Source: Desulfobacteraceae bacterium (GTDB lineage: Bacteria > Desulfobacterota > Desulfobacteria > Desulfobacterales > ETH-SRB1). From it: a stretch of 40,935 nucleotides of DNA. Under the pieces are notes generated by a model. The model made no database searches. It was not told the origin of the DNA and saw only the letters and a list, made by a program, of their open reading frames with translations. The stretch's first letter is position 1; the number at the start of each line of letters is the position of its first letter. Shown here piece by piece: positions 24,322 through 32,979 of the stretch. The position numbers and the translations under genes were made by a program. Where the stretch lies: contig JABZFQ010000286.1 of NCBI GenBank assembly GCA_014237365.1, forward strand, positions 1-40,935, given 5' to 3'.

Positions 24322-26301
24322 TCAACCAAGCTCCAAATTCCAATTCCAATGCCCGGGTCTTTTTTTCATCTTAACCTCTTTGGGCAAAGGTTCTATAATA
24401 TGTACAAAAAAACTGTAACCAGCTTTTTTAAGCCTTTCCTTTTTATTGACCAGATCCAACTCCCAATTTGGATATACCCAAAAGTCTGATTCGTATTTTT
24501 TTACCCAGGCATGTTCTCCCTTTGGGCTACTGAATAAATGGTCTGTTTTAACATGTTCCGACAAAAAGCGTGAGATGCTAAGAGGCCAATTGCCGGATAT
24601 TACAATACCCAAAGGAAGAGGACTGTGATCCGGTAATTGCAAATAATCTTTTCGGCCTAACTCAGGGCTTATAATAACTCCGGCAAAGCCCAAATTTGCC
24701 AGAGAATCTATGGCCAGCGTATTTGTTATATTGCAAAATGGCCCTGCCCATAGATTTAAATTTTTCTGTTCCTTAAAAAAGGCCATCTGCCAGGGAATAT
24801 TCAGGACAAAATTACGGCCGCCTTGTTTTAATATAAATTCGATTGTCTTTTTATATTTTTCCTCATGTTCAGGCCATATAACCGGCAGAAGCCACCACCA
24901 AATACTAGACGCAAAGCCGCTATGAAGCTTTCTCTGAAATTCATCATGCAGCCAGATTCCAGACTGATCATAAGATTTTGTCTTGTTCATTTTTCTGAAT
25001 ACATGAATTTCAAATACCCTCTGCTTTTTGTTATATCTCTTTGAAAGTCCGGCATTAAACGTCGAGGAATCAACTCTAACCTCTTGCGGTTTGGACAGCT
25101 TATTCTCAACTTTGGCCATCATCTCTCCAAGAACCTTTTCCCGTCTGTCTATCAGGAAAACAGGGGCTTCTGACGAAACATTTTTTCCTGAAACCGGTTT
25201 AAGATAAAAGCGTCCCCTTTTAGGCACGTATTTACCGACCCTGTTTACACTATGCCAATGATCATCTTCATATCCTATGCGCAGAACATCGCCGGGCAAA
25301 AGTTCCTCTATAGGAATAAAATAAGGTTTGTTTTTATGGCCCTTCATTTTTCCTATATAAAGGCCTGAAGCGGTTTGACCATTTACATTTACAGGATTAT
25401 AAGGCCGTTGTGACAAAAAATTAAAATGTGTGCTTCCCCTGCCAAGAGCCCTTGATATCAATTGAATAGCTGTTTTCTTCATCTGCGGATCGCTTCCATG
25501 ATCTCTTAACATTTGATAGGCCTTGACTGTGTAATAAACATAATGTGGACCTTTTTTGCGACCTTCAATCTTCCAAACCTTCACTTCAGGGACTGGCAAC
25601 AAAATCTTGACAAGCACATCAAGGCTTAAGTCCTGACACGAAAAAAATCTTTTTATGGTGTTTCCCTGAGTATAAAACCTGCGGCATGGCTGAACACATC
25701 TGCCCCTGAGCCCGCTTTTGCCGCCCATATAACTGCTCCAGTAGCACCTGCCTGAAACCCCGTAACAAAGAGCCCCATTGACAAACACTTCAAGACCAAG
25801 GCCTCTTGGACAGGCCTTAGCCATAGCCTTGATTTCATCTATACTCAGCTCCCTTGGAACAACTACCAGGTTGACTCCGGGTTGTTCGCGGACAAGCTTC
25901 AAAGCCATTGGAAAGCTTATATTCGCAAGTGTAGAAAAATGGATTTCTCCAGTGAAACCTGTTTGCCTGATTAACTCTATAAGTGACAGATCCTGTATTA
26001 TAAGGGCATCAGGTTTAGTAAGCCTATTCAACTGTTCGAGAAGCCTTCCCGCTGTATTAAGATCATCCTGCTTTAAAAGGGAGTTGAATGCTACATAAAC
26101 TTTCGTTCCCATATCATGGGCAAGCTGAATAAGAGGGATCATCTCTTCAATAGAAAAGTTTTTTGCCTCCATTCTAGCGGATAATATTTTAAGACCGCAA
26201 TATATAGCATCTGCACCTGCTGCAAGAGCGGCTAAAAATGAGGCTTTATTCCCGGCCGGAGCTAAAATATTGGGGACAGGTTTTGTTTCTTTTTCTGTCA
26301 T
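24322..26301 (-). CDS. Peptidase U32 family protein
   Basis: The 659-residue protein starts with the U32 TIM-barrel (ILAPAGNKASFLAALAAGAD at about 12-31) and carries the family signature EVFVNGALCYGVSGRCYWS at about 171-189. Cys179, Cys186, Cys202 and Cys206 could bind an iron-sulfur cluster. Known members (TrhP, RlhA, UbiU/V) are mostly RNA- or quinone-hydroxylation factors, not true proteases. This long form with an extra C-terminal region of about 300 residues is common in Desulfobacterota, and its substrate is unknown to me. The C-terminus faces dnaK across repeats. Confidence 0.88.
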   Translation of the reverse strand: MTEKETKPVPNILAPAGNKASFLAALAAGADAIYCGLKILSARMEAKNFSIEEMIPLIQLAHDMGTKVYVAFNSLLKQDDLNTAGRLLEQLNRLTKPDALIIQDLSLIELIRQTGFTGEIHFSTLANISFPMALKLVREQPGVNLVVVPRELSIDEIKAMAKACPRGLGLEVFVNGALCYGVSGRCYWSSYMGGKSGLRGRCVQPCRRFYTQGNTIKRFFSCQDLSLDVLVKILLPVPEVKVWKIEGRKKGPHYVYYTVKAYQMLRDHGSDPQMKKTAIQLISRALGRGSTHFNFLSQRPYNPVNVNGQTASGLYIGKMKGHKNKPYFIPIEELLPGDVLRIGYEDDHWHSVNRVGKYVPKRGRFYLKPVSGKNVSSEAPVFLIDRREKVLGEMMAKVENKLSKPQEVRVDSSTFNAGLSKRYNKKQRVFEIHVFRKMNKTKSYDQSGIWLHDEFQRKLHSGFASSIWWWLLPVIWPEHEEKYKKTIEFILKQGGRNFVLNIPWQMAFFKEQKNLNLWAGPFCNITNTLAIDSLANLGFAGVIISPELGRKDYLQLPDHSPLPLGIVISGNWPLSISRFLSEHVKTDHLFSSPKGEHAWVKKYESDFWVYPNWELDLVNKKERLKKAGYSFFVHIIEPLPKEVKMKKRPGHWNWNLELG

Positions 26302-26361
26302 TTAACCTAAATTGGGTTGGATAAAGAAGTGTTTTATGAAAATTTATTGTTTAGGGTTCGG

Positions 26362-26547
26362 TAGAAACGTGGACGAATTAACTTCCACAAGTAGGCGCAT
26401 AGATTTGGGTCAGATTTGTTCGATCTCAGATCACAAAAGTTGATAGAATAGCTTACCTATTTCAATATTTTTGTGATCTGAGATCGGGCAAAGGTGGCCG
26501 GAAGCTGTGATGCCTAATTGGGGAAGTTATTTCGTCCACGTTTCTTA
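26362..26547 (+). mobile_element. GGAACG foldback element, complete
   Basis: A 186-bp copy between two minus-strand genes. The TPR-SH3 gene at 26514-27494 reads into it and takes its stop codon from it. Confidence 0.93.
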
Positions 26548-27494
26548 GGTTTAGAAAGAATTTCGTACTTGACAATACCTTTATGAATTCCACATAACCA
26601 ACCGCTAAGACCAAATTTGGCTTTGATAAGATACCATGAATTAATAGAGGTATTGTTGGGAGCTTCCCTGATTATTTGGAATTCTGAACCTTCAGCAAGC
26701 TTGCCAATAATTTTACTGTTTATAGAATGGCTTTTTCGGACATTCATTTTTGAGACCAGAATATACCATTTATCTTTTTTTTCTGGAAGCGATAATGTTT
26801 TGATATTGGATGGTTTCTCGTCAGGATAAAGTTTTGTTAAAAAAATGCCCGCAATTTCATTAGAGCTTGAAAGTATGTTTTCATAAGCTGATAAAGCTGC
26901 CTCTCTATTTTTGTTATTTAAATAAATAATGCCTGCCTGATAGTAATGATCAGCAGCCAAAATATGTTTTTCTGTTTCTTTATATGCTTGTCCAAGGTCG
27001 CAGTGAATAACCGGATAGTCTGGTTCGATTTCCAAAGCCTTTTTAAGTATCGGAATTGCTTGATTAAACATCTTTTTCTCTATGTAAACCATTCCTAACA
27101 TATGATATGAGGGTGCGAATTTAGAATCCAAAGCAATAGATTTTTTAAATTCCTCAATTGCATTATCATACATCCCGTTTTTATACAAAGAGAATCCAAG
27201 GTCATGATGCATACGTATATCATTGGGATTTATAGCAATGCCCTTTTTGTAGGCTTTGATTGCTTCATCCCACATCTCTTTAATATTATAAATATAACCT
27301 AAATTACTATAACTTGACACATTATCAGGATAAAGAGCGATAGTTTTATTAAAACAGTAGATGGCATTTTCATAATTTTTTTCTTCAACACTTTTAATTC
27401 CCTTTTTGAACCATTCCTCTGCGCTTTCCTCAGCCCATACCAAATTGGTTAGAAAGAACAGTGCAATCAAAATAATTAGACTATGTGTTCTCAA
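26514..27494 (-). CDS. Secreted TPR protein with C-terminal SH3 domain
   Basis: The 326-residue protein starts at TTG (27494), chosen because GAGG lies five bases before it and the next 21 residues form a Sec signal peptide ending in LVWA. Five to six TPRs follow (about 25-200), then a bacterial SH3 domain (about 245-315: MNVRKSHSINSKIIGKL, then GWL). SH3 domains of this kind often bind cell-wall peptides, so a periplasmic scaffold is likely. The last ten residues, [10 protein letters not shown], and the stop are encoded by the end of a GGAACG element, so the C-terminus is repeat-derived. Confidence 0.85.
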   Translation of the reverse strand: MRTHSLIILIALFFLTNLVWAEESAEEWFKKGIKSVEEKNYENAIYCFNKTIALYPDNVSSYSNLGYIYNIKEMWDEAIKAYKKGIAINPNDIRMHHDLGFSLYKNGMYDNAIEEFKKSIALDSKFAPSYHMLGMVYIEKKMFNQAIPILKKALEIEPDYPVIHCDLGQAYKETEKHILAADHYYQAGIIYLNNKNREAALSAYENILSSSNEIAGIFLTKLYPDEKPSNIKTLSLPEKKDKWYILVSKMNVRKSHSINSKIIGKLAEGSEFQIIREAPNNTSINSWYLIKAKFGLSGWLCGIHKGIVKYEILSKPKKRGRNNFPN

Positions 27495-27528
27495 TTTTTC
27501 CTCATTTGTGTTATGTCTTTTTCGAGTA

Positions 27529-27741
27529 TTAAAATTTGGCATCCTTCACGACAAGTCAAAAGTAGTTTACACTTTGTTGATCTTGTGTTTTGGCAGTGAA
27601 ATTTGAAAATAGAAATTGGAAAAATACAAAGATGTAGATGCGTTACCTAATTTCCAGTTTCGATATCGGCATTCAATTCGATAATACACGCTTTTTCGAA
27701 AAAAGTGTAAACTGGTAAATTAAGGATGCCTAAAATTTTAA
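27529..27741. repeat. 213-bp foldback with GGCATCCTT ends
   Basis: TTAAAATTTGGCATCCTT (27529-27546) is mirrored by AAGGATGCCTAAAATTTTAA (27722-27741). A second inner pair is AGTTTACACTTT with AAAAGTGTAAACT. The interior includes GAAAATAGAAATTGGAAAAA, related to the hairpin family at 34084. It lies 34 bp upstream of the TPR-SH3 start. The gap 27495-28263 holds only repeats. Confidence 0.65.
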
Positions 27742-27834
27742 TGTTTATTTATCATCACTTATATTAAGTTGCAAGATAATATACAGGAAAACAGCAATTA
27801 ATACCTCAAACGCATTTTGTTTCCGACAGGCAGG

Positions 27835-27855
27835 TAAGGAACGAGGACGAAATAA
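27835..27855 (+). mobile_element. GGAACG element, terminal fragment
   Basis: TAAGGAACGAGGACGAAATAA matches the end with one change and then stops. The strand is arbitrary. Confidence 0.65.
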
Positions 27856-27874
27856 TGAAAAACTTTATTAAACT

Positions 27875-28023
27875 AAAAGTTTCCCAAATGACTTAATGTC
27901 TTGTAATTGTGTAAATTAACACGCAGAAGGCGTACCACCAATATTCACTTTTCAATAGTCAATTTTCAATCTTAAGCTTAACCAATTAAAATTATAGCAC
28001 AATGATTCATTTGGGAAACTTTT
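27875..28023. repeat. 149-bp foldback with perfect 17-bp inverted ends
   Basis: AAAAGTTTCCCAAATGA (27875-27891) is exactly mirrored by TCATTTGGGAAACTTTT (28007-28023), and partial pairing continues outward (TTTATTAAAC on both sides). It begins 19 bp after the GGAACG fragment and may have interrupted that copy. Confidence 0.65.
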
Positions 28024-28070
28024 ATTAAACTTCATAATTCGACATTCGTTATTTGCATTTTACTAAAATC

Positions 28071-28107
28071 CCTGAACCGTAAACTGTGAACCGTGAGCCG
28101 TAAACCA
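28071..28107. repeat. Heptad repeat (CCGTGAA/CCGTAAA units)
   Basis: Four to five degenerate 7-bp units of the type CTGTGAA, CCGTGAG, CCGTAAA, running directly into a GGAACG element. Confidence 0.7.
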
Positions 28108-28293
28108 TTAGGAACGTGGACGAAACAACTTCCACAACTATGCATCACAGCTTCAGGCCGCCTTTGTTCGATCTCAGATCACAAAAATATTGAAATAGCT
28201 CGCTATTCCATCAACTTTTGTGATCTGAGATCAAACAAATTCGACCCAAATCTGTGCGCCTACTTGCGGAAGTTATTTCGTCCACGTTCCTTA
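28108..28293 (-). mobile_element. GGAACG foldback element, complete, at the dacB start
   Basis: A 186-bp copy that is open in the dacB frame from end to end. Its last 30 bp probably encode the dacB start codon and signal-peptide n-region. Confidence 0.93.
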
Positions 28294-29499
28294 CCAATAT
28301 ATTTATATTTCGTTCCGCTATGCTGGTTTTTGCTGACCTTTCAAATTCAAAATCTCCATGCTGAAAACCTGTGTAGTGTGGCAAATCTTATTGGCAATCA
28401 GGATGCTATTTTTGTCGCGGATCACCAGGGCAGAATTATGGTTTCCAAAAATGCCGACAAAAAGCTCATTCCTGCTTCAACTCTAAAAATCCTTACCTCT
28501 TTAGTAGCAATGCACTATCTGGGTAAGGATTACAGATTTACTACTGAATTCTACCTGGATAACGATTCAAATCTTAAAATAAAAGGATATGGAGATCCGC
28601 TGCTGACATCTGAAATTTTGGAGGAAATATCCAAAGCACTTGGCTCAAGGCTTGATGCAGAGCATAAAAAGATTAAAGATATTATTTTAGATGATTCATA
28701 TTTCAAGCAACCCATTATAATTCCTGGAATCAGCCCATCATCACAGCCCTATGATGCACCAAATGGGGCGCTTTGCGCCAACTTCAATACTGTTTACTTC
28801 AAGTGCCTTGAAAACGGCAAATATGTCAGCGCAGAAGAACAAACGCCCCTGCTGCCGTTCGCATTAAGAAAAGTTAAAAAATCAAAACTAACCATGGGAA
28901 GAATAGTGTTCTCCCATAAAAAAAGTGAAAACACACTTTACTTCGGTCATCTCTTTAAATACTTCCTTGAAAAACAAGGCATTAAATCTAATGGCAGTAT
29001 AAGACTTGGAAGAGTTAATAAAGAAAATGACAGACTGGTATTTAAGTATGTATCCGGTTTTTCAATAAAGAAAATCATATCAAAACTTCTAGAGCACTCA
29101 AATAATTTCATAGCTAATCAACTACTCATTTCCTCTGGTACAAAACTTTACGGCCCGCCCGGCACCCTTGATAAAGGTGTTCTTGCAGCATTAAATTACA
29201 CAAAAAACGTACTTAACATTGACAACCTCTCCATTATTGAGGGCTCAGGGATATCAAGACAAAACAGGATCTCTACAAATAGCCTGCATAAAATTCTTAA
29301 AAAATTCGAGCCTTACCATGAGCTGATGCACAAATCGAGCAGAGAGTTTTATAAAACAGGAACTCTTGACGGCATCAGTACAAGGGCTGGATATATAAGA
29401 AACGAAAAAGGTGGATTGTATCGTTTTGTTGTGCTGATAAATACACATGGAAAATCAGCGGAACTTATAATGAATAGGCTCTTGAAGGTATTAAAATAG
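28264..29499 (+). CDS. dacB: D-alanyl-D-alanine carboxypeptidase/endopeptidase, PBP4 type (peptidase S13)
   Basis: The enzyme trims or opens peptidoglycan stem peptides in the periplasm. The three penicillin-binding motifs are Ser72-x-x-Lys75 (PASTLK), Ser279-Asn-Asn281 (HSNNF) and Lys364-Thr-Gly-Thr. At 411 residues it is shorter than E. coli PBP4. No ATG in frame precedes the signal peptide (YFVPLCWFLLTF...NLHA). The best start is TTG at 28264, inside the GGAACG element, giving the basic n-region [10 protein letters not shown]. No ribosome site is visible there, so the true start and expression are uncertain. It converges with folE2, leaving 14 bp between the stops. Confidence 0.87.
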   Translation: MRKLFRPRSLPIYLYFVPLCWFLLTFQIQNLHAENLCSVANLIGNQDAIFVADHQGRIMVSKNADKKLIPASTLKILTSLVAMHYLGKDYRFTTEFYLDNDSNLKIKGYGDPLLTSEILEEISKALGSRLDAEHKKIKDIILDDSYFKQPIIIPGISPSSQPYDAPNGALCANFNTVYFKCLENGKYVSAEEQTPLLPFALRKVKKSKLTMGRIVFSHKKSENTLYFGHLFKYFLEKQGIKSNGSIRLGRVNKENDRLVFKYVSGFSIKKIISKLLEHSNNFIANQLLISSGTKLYGPPGTLDKGVLAALNYTKNVLNIDNLSIIEGSGISRQNRISTNSLHKILKKFEPYHELMHKSSREFYKTGTLDGISTRAGYIRNEKGGLYRFVVLINTHGKSAELIMNRLLKVLK

Positions 29500-29513
29500 C
29501 TGTAACAAAGATC

Positions 29514-30284
29514 TCAACCGCTTGCAATGTGAGCATATGCACTGTGGTTGTGGATGGACTCAAAATTTTCAGCACTTACGGAAAACCAGGTTACATTATC
29601 GTCTTCTTTAAGTTTTATGGCTATATCCCTTACAATATCTTCAACAAACTTAGGATTATTGAACCCGTACTCTGTTATATACTTTTCGTCAACCCGCTTT
29701 AGGACAGAATATACTTCGCTTGATCCGGACTTCTCAACAAGTTTGATCATATCTTCTATCCATATAAATTTTTTGAATCTGATGCTAAGCCTGACTTCAC
29801 CGCGCTGATTGTGAGCTCCGGCCTCACTTATTTCCTTTGAGCAAGGACACACAGAAGAAACAGGAACAATCACTTCAGACACAAAATCAATCTTACCATC
29901 AGGTCCACTTGATCCCGTAAGCTTGCAGGTATAGTCCATAAGACCCGGTGATCTGCTAACCGGAGCCTTTTTTTCAATGAAATAAGGAAAAGTTACTTCA
30001 ATGTGAGAAGAAGCAGCATTTAAATGTTTTTTCATCTGCTCAAGAGCATCTGATATTTTTTTTAAAGAAACTTCCGGACACAAAAGGTTGAGAATTTCCA
30101 CAAAACGGCTCATATGTGTGCCCTTGCATTCGTGGGGCAAATCAACATACATATTTATCGTAGCAACTGTATTCTGGCAACCGTTTCTCCGATCAAGAAC
30201 AGTTATGGGATATCGAAGATTCTTTATTCCTACTTTGTCTATTGTTATGTTGCGGTAATCTCTCTGATTCTGGGTATCTTTCAT
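29514..30284 (-). CDS. folE2: GTP cyclohydrolase FolE2 (type IB)
   Basis: FolE2 converts GTP to dihydroneopterin triphosphate, the first step of folate synthesis, and can use metals other than zinc. The 256-residue protein shows the family blocks ECKGTHMSRF (about 52-61), and CPCSKEISEAGAHNQRG, whose cysteine is the conserved metal ligand. Length is typical. No FolE is seen in the window. folP lies 13 kb away. It is the last gene of the minus-strand run from lon, but a GGAACG element separates it from rpoZ. Confidence 0.95.
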   Translation of the reverse strand: MKDTQNQRDYRNITIDKVGIKNLRYPITVLDRRNGCQNTVATINMYVDLPHECKGTHMSRFVEILNLLCPEVSLKKISDALEQMKKHLNAASSHIEVTFPYFIEKKAPVSRSPGLMDYTCKLTGSSGPDGKIDFVSEVIVPVSSVCPCSKEISEAGAHNQRGEVRLSIRFKKFIWIEDMIKLVEKSGSSEVYSVLKRVDEKYITEYGFNNPKFVEDIVRDIAIKLKEDDNVTWFSVSAENFESIHNHSAYAHIASG

Positions 30285-30388
30285 GCTTCAAGCATGTACT
30301 TCTTTTATATGGCTCATTGTACATAGCTTTGCCAGCAGCTCTGTTTCAATTAGGGTATATAGATTTTCATACAATTAATTTCACTGCG

Positions 30389-30575
30389 TTAGGAACATGG
30401 ACGAATTAACTTCCCCAAGTAGGCGCACAGATTTGGGTCGAATTTGTTTGATCTCAGATCACAAAAGTTGATGGAATAGCTTACCTATTTCAATGTTTTT
30501 GGGATTTGAGATCGAACAAAGGCGGCCTGAAGCTGTGATGCATAGTTGTGGAAGTTGTTTCGTCCACGTTCCTTA
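30389..30575 (+). mobile_element. GGAACG foldback element, complete
   Basis: A 187-bp copy between rpoZ and folE2. The TATAGATTTTCA...AATTAATTTCAC block just before it (30357-30383) also occurs at 20950-20980 before another copy. The rest of the gap (30576-30695) shows nothing recognisable. Confidence 0.93.
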
Positions 30576-30695
30576 TCAGTCAAAATCCTCGACGACGTAC
30601 AAATCAGCATGACTTACTCGAATTTTTCCTTCTATCCTTATGAAATTAATTATCTTAAAATCTATAGCTGTATCTGGGCAAAACAAGATGCTTTC

Positions 30696-30905
30696 TTAAC
30701 TATTTTCTTTATTTTCTTTTTCCTTTAAAATTATTTTACCTGCCGCAATTTCTCTCAGAGAAACAACGATATCTTCATTTTTCGCTGAACTTACTAAGTA
30801 TTCAGATCCATCACGGACCTGTTTTACTCGTTTAGCAACCATGTTGCATAGCAAGAAACGATTTGATACGCGTTTCATGCAGTCCTCAATTGTAATACGT
30901 GCCAA
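30696..30905 (-). CDS. rpoZ: RNA polymerase omega subunit
   Basis: Omega helps assemble RNA polymerase and in many bacteria takes part in the ppGpp response. The 69-residue protein (ARITIEDCMKRVSNRF, then AKRVKQV and IVVSLREIAAGKI) is a clear short omega. TTG at 30905 is chosen because GGAGG lies seven bases upstream and MARITIEDC is the family N-terminus. A longer frame starting [10 protein letters not shown] is only read-in from the adjacent GGAACG element. Confidence 0.93.
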   Translation of the reverse strand: MARITIEDCMKRVSNRFLLCNMVAKRVKQVRDGSEYLVSSAKNEDIVVSLREIAAGKIILKEKENKENS

Positions 30906-30926
30906 AATAAAACCTCCATTATAAAC

Positions 30927-31113
30927 TAAGGAACGTGGACGAAATAACTTCCCCAACTATGCATCACAGATTCTGGCCGCCTTTGTCCAGTCTCAAATCC
31001 CAAAAATATTGAAATAGGTAAGCTATTCCATCAACTTTTGTGATCTGAGATCAAACAAATTCGACCCAAATCTGTGCGCCTGCTTGCGGAAGTTAATTCG
31101 TCCACGTTCCTAA
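30927..31113 (-). mobile_element. GGAACG foldback element, complete
   Basis: A 187-bp copy lying between greA and rpoZ. It begins 22 bp upstream of the rpoZ start, leaving room only for the ribosome site. Confidence 0.93.
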
Positions 31114-31146
31114 CTACTCGACTAAAGTTGCAAAAATTCAGATACG

Positions 31147-31614
31147 CTACAATATATCCACCAATTCATAATATCTTTTTCCACCTGGAGCCTGCAATAT
31201 AATTTCTTCGCCCGGCTTCTTCCCTATAATTGATTTTCCGAGCGGCGAAGTAATAGATATTCTGCCTTTTTCTATATCAGACTCATTTGGTCCTACAAGC
31301 TGATATTCAAATGTTTCAGCCGTGTCAATATTTTCAAGAACAACCGTGCTGGCAAATACAGCACGATCCTTTGGGAGCATGCCGGGATCAATTATATCCG
31401 CATTGGCCAGCCTGTACCCTATTTCCATCAATCGACCGTCAATGAATGCCTGTCTGTCTTTGGCTGCTTCAAATTCCGCATTTTCACTAAGATCTCCATG
31501 GGCACGGGCATCTTCAATTGCTTTTATGTTCATGGGCCGATCAATCTTTTTTATCTTTTCTATTTCTTTCTTCAGGGCTTCATAGCCCTCTCTTGTTATA
31601 GGTACTCTATCCAA
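31147..31614 (-). CDS. greA: Transcription elongation factor GreA
   Basis: GreA rescues backtracked RNA polymerase by triggering transcript cleavage. The 155-residue protein has the coiled-coil N-terminal domain with the conserved DLSENAEFEAAKDRQ block (about 41-55) and the FKBP-like C-terminal domain (SITSPLGKSIIGKKPGEEI). TTG at 31614 is chosen because GAGGAG lies seven bases upstream and homologues begin near PITREGYE. The longer frame runs through a GGAACG element. Confidence 0.95.
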   Translation of the reverse strand: MDRVPITREGYEALKKEIEKIKKIDRPMNIKAIEDARAHGDLSENAEFEAAKDRQAFIDGRLMEIGYRLANADIIDPGMLPKDRAVFASTVVLENIDTAETFEYQLVGPNESDIEKGRISITSPLGKSIIGKKPGEEIILQAPGGKRYYELVDIL

Positions 31615-31695
31615 ATCTAAACTCCTCAAAAACTTACGTAACAGTTCGCAGTTCACATTTCGGTTTACAATTTTTTCAATAAACCATGCAACGAC

Positions 31696-31816
31696 TGAAG
31701 GAACGTGGACGAAATAACTTCCCCAACTATGCATCACAGCTTCAGGCCGCCTTTGTCCGATCTCAAATCCCAAAAATATTGAAATAGGTAAGCTATTCCA
31801 TCAACTTTTGTGATCT
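31696..31816 (-). mobile_element. GGAACG element, right end truncated
   Basis: The copy begins TGAAGGAACGTGGACGAA but breaks off at TTTTGTGATCT (31806-31816), two bases before the asd stop codon. The remaining arm of about 65 bp is missing. Confidence 0.88.
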
Positions 31817-31817
31817 C

Positions 31818-32840
31818 TTATAAATATTTGTCTGCCAAAATTTCTGCTATCTGAACCGTATTGGTTGCAGCACCTTTTCTGATATTGTCGGCAACTATCC
31901 ATATATTAATGCCGTTTGGAATTGATTCATCATTGCGTATGCGTCCAACCAGCGTTAGATCCTGGCCTGCCGCATCAATAGCAAGAGGGTAGCTATTATT
32001 TACAGGATCATCCACAACTTTAATACCCGGCTCATTTTCAAGAAGAAATTTTACTTCATCCGCTGAAATATGTTCTTTTGTCTCAATATTGACTGACTCG
32101 GAATGGCTATAAAATACAGGGACTCGGACAGTTGTAGCTGTCACTCCTATTAAATCATCTTCGAAAATTTTCCTTGTTTCGTTAACCATCTTCATCTCTT
32201 CTTTAGTATAACCGTTTTCCAAAAATACATCTATATGTGGTAAACAATTAAAAGCAATTCTGTGCGGATAAACATTAATTTCATAATCCAAAAAATTAAT
32301 CATTGACCGGGTCTGATCAAAAAGCTCATCTATTGCCTTCTTTCCTGTTCCAGACACGGCCTGATATGTAGAAACAACAATTCTCTTTATTCCGCACTTT
32401 CTATAAATAGGATTAATAGCGACAACCATCTGAATTGTAGAGCAGTTCGGATTCGCTATTATTCCCTTGTTTGTATAATCCGCAACTGCATGAGGATTTA
32501 CTTCCGGAACAACGAGCGGTATATCAGGATCCATACGCCATGCACTTGAATTGTCAACAACTACACAGCCATCCTTTGCAGCAATAGGAGCAAATTTGCT
32601 ACTTGTGTCCCCACCTGCTGAAAAAAGCGCAATATCAACGCCTTTAAAAGAACTCTCTGTCAATTCCTCAACATCAATCAAATCTCCCCTGAAACGAAGC
32701 TTGCGACCTGCTGAACGGTGAGAGGCTAAAAATCTAACGGAACTTAAGGAAATATTACTTTCCTCAAGGCAGATTATCATCTGATTGCCTACGGCACCTG
32801 TTGCGCCTGCTATGGCAATATTAAATTTTTTACCGGACAT
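31818..32840 (-). CDS. asd: Aspartate-semialdehyde dehydrogenase
   Basis: Asd reduces aspartyl phosphate to the semialdehyde, the branch point to lysine, diaminopimelate, threonine and methionine. The 340-residue protein has the NADP motif AGATGAVG (11-18) and the active cysteine in NPNCST (Cys133). SGTGKKA follows further on. ATG at 32840 is chosen because GGAGAC lies shortly before it. leuB is upstream on the same strand. The truncated GGAACG copy begins right at its stop. Confidence 0.96.
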   Translation of the reverse strand: MSGKKFNIAIAGATGAVGNQMIICLEESNISLSSVRFLASHRSAGRKLRFRGDLIDVEELTESSFKGVDIALFSAGGDTSSKFAPIAAKDGCVVVDNSSAWRMDPDIPLVVPEVNPHAVADYTNKGIIANPNCSTIQMVVAINPIYRKCGIKRIVVSTYQAVSGTGKKAIDELFDQTRSMINFLDYEINVYPHRIAFNCLPHIDVFLENGYTKEEMKMVNETRKIFEDDLIGVTATTVRVPVFYSHSESVNIETKEHISADEVKFLLENEPGIKVVDDPVNNSYPLAIDAAGQDLTLVGRIRNDESIPNGINIWIVADNIRKGAATNTVQIAEILADKYL

Positions 32841-32979
32841 AAAATTTGTCTCCGTTTTTTTATCAGTCTTGGTTCTAACTTCGGCCAATAACAACTCTGC
32901 TTGATATACTCAATTGTTGATTGAAGGTATTCTATTAATTTTATAACAAAAAAACAGAGCGAAGCGATTAAACAAATCA

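Noticed and set aside
30906-30956. Extended rpoZ start
   Set aside because: The extra residues are again KLFRPRSL from the element, while GGAGG plus TTG at 30905 gives the normal omega N-terminus.
31615-31773. Extended greA start
   Set aside because: The frame is only read-through of the truncated element. Homologues start near the TTG at 31614, which has GAGGAG.
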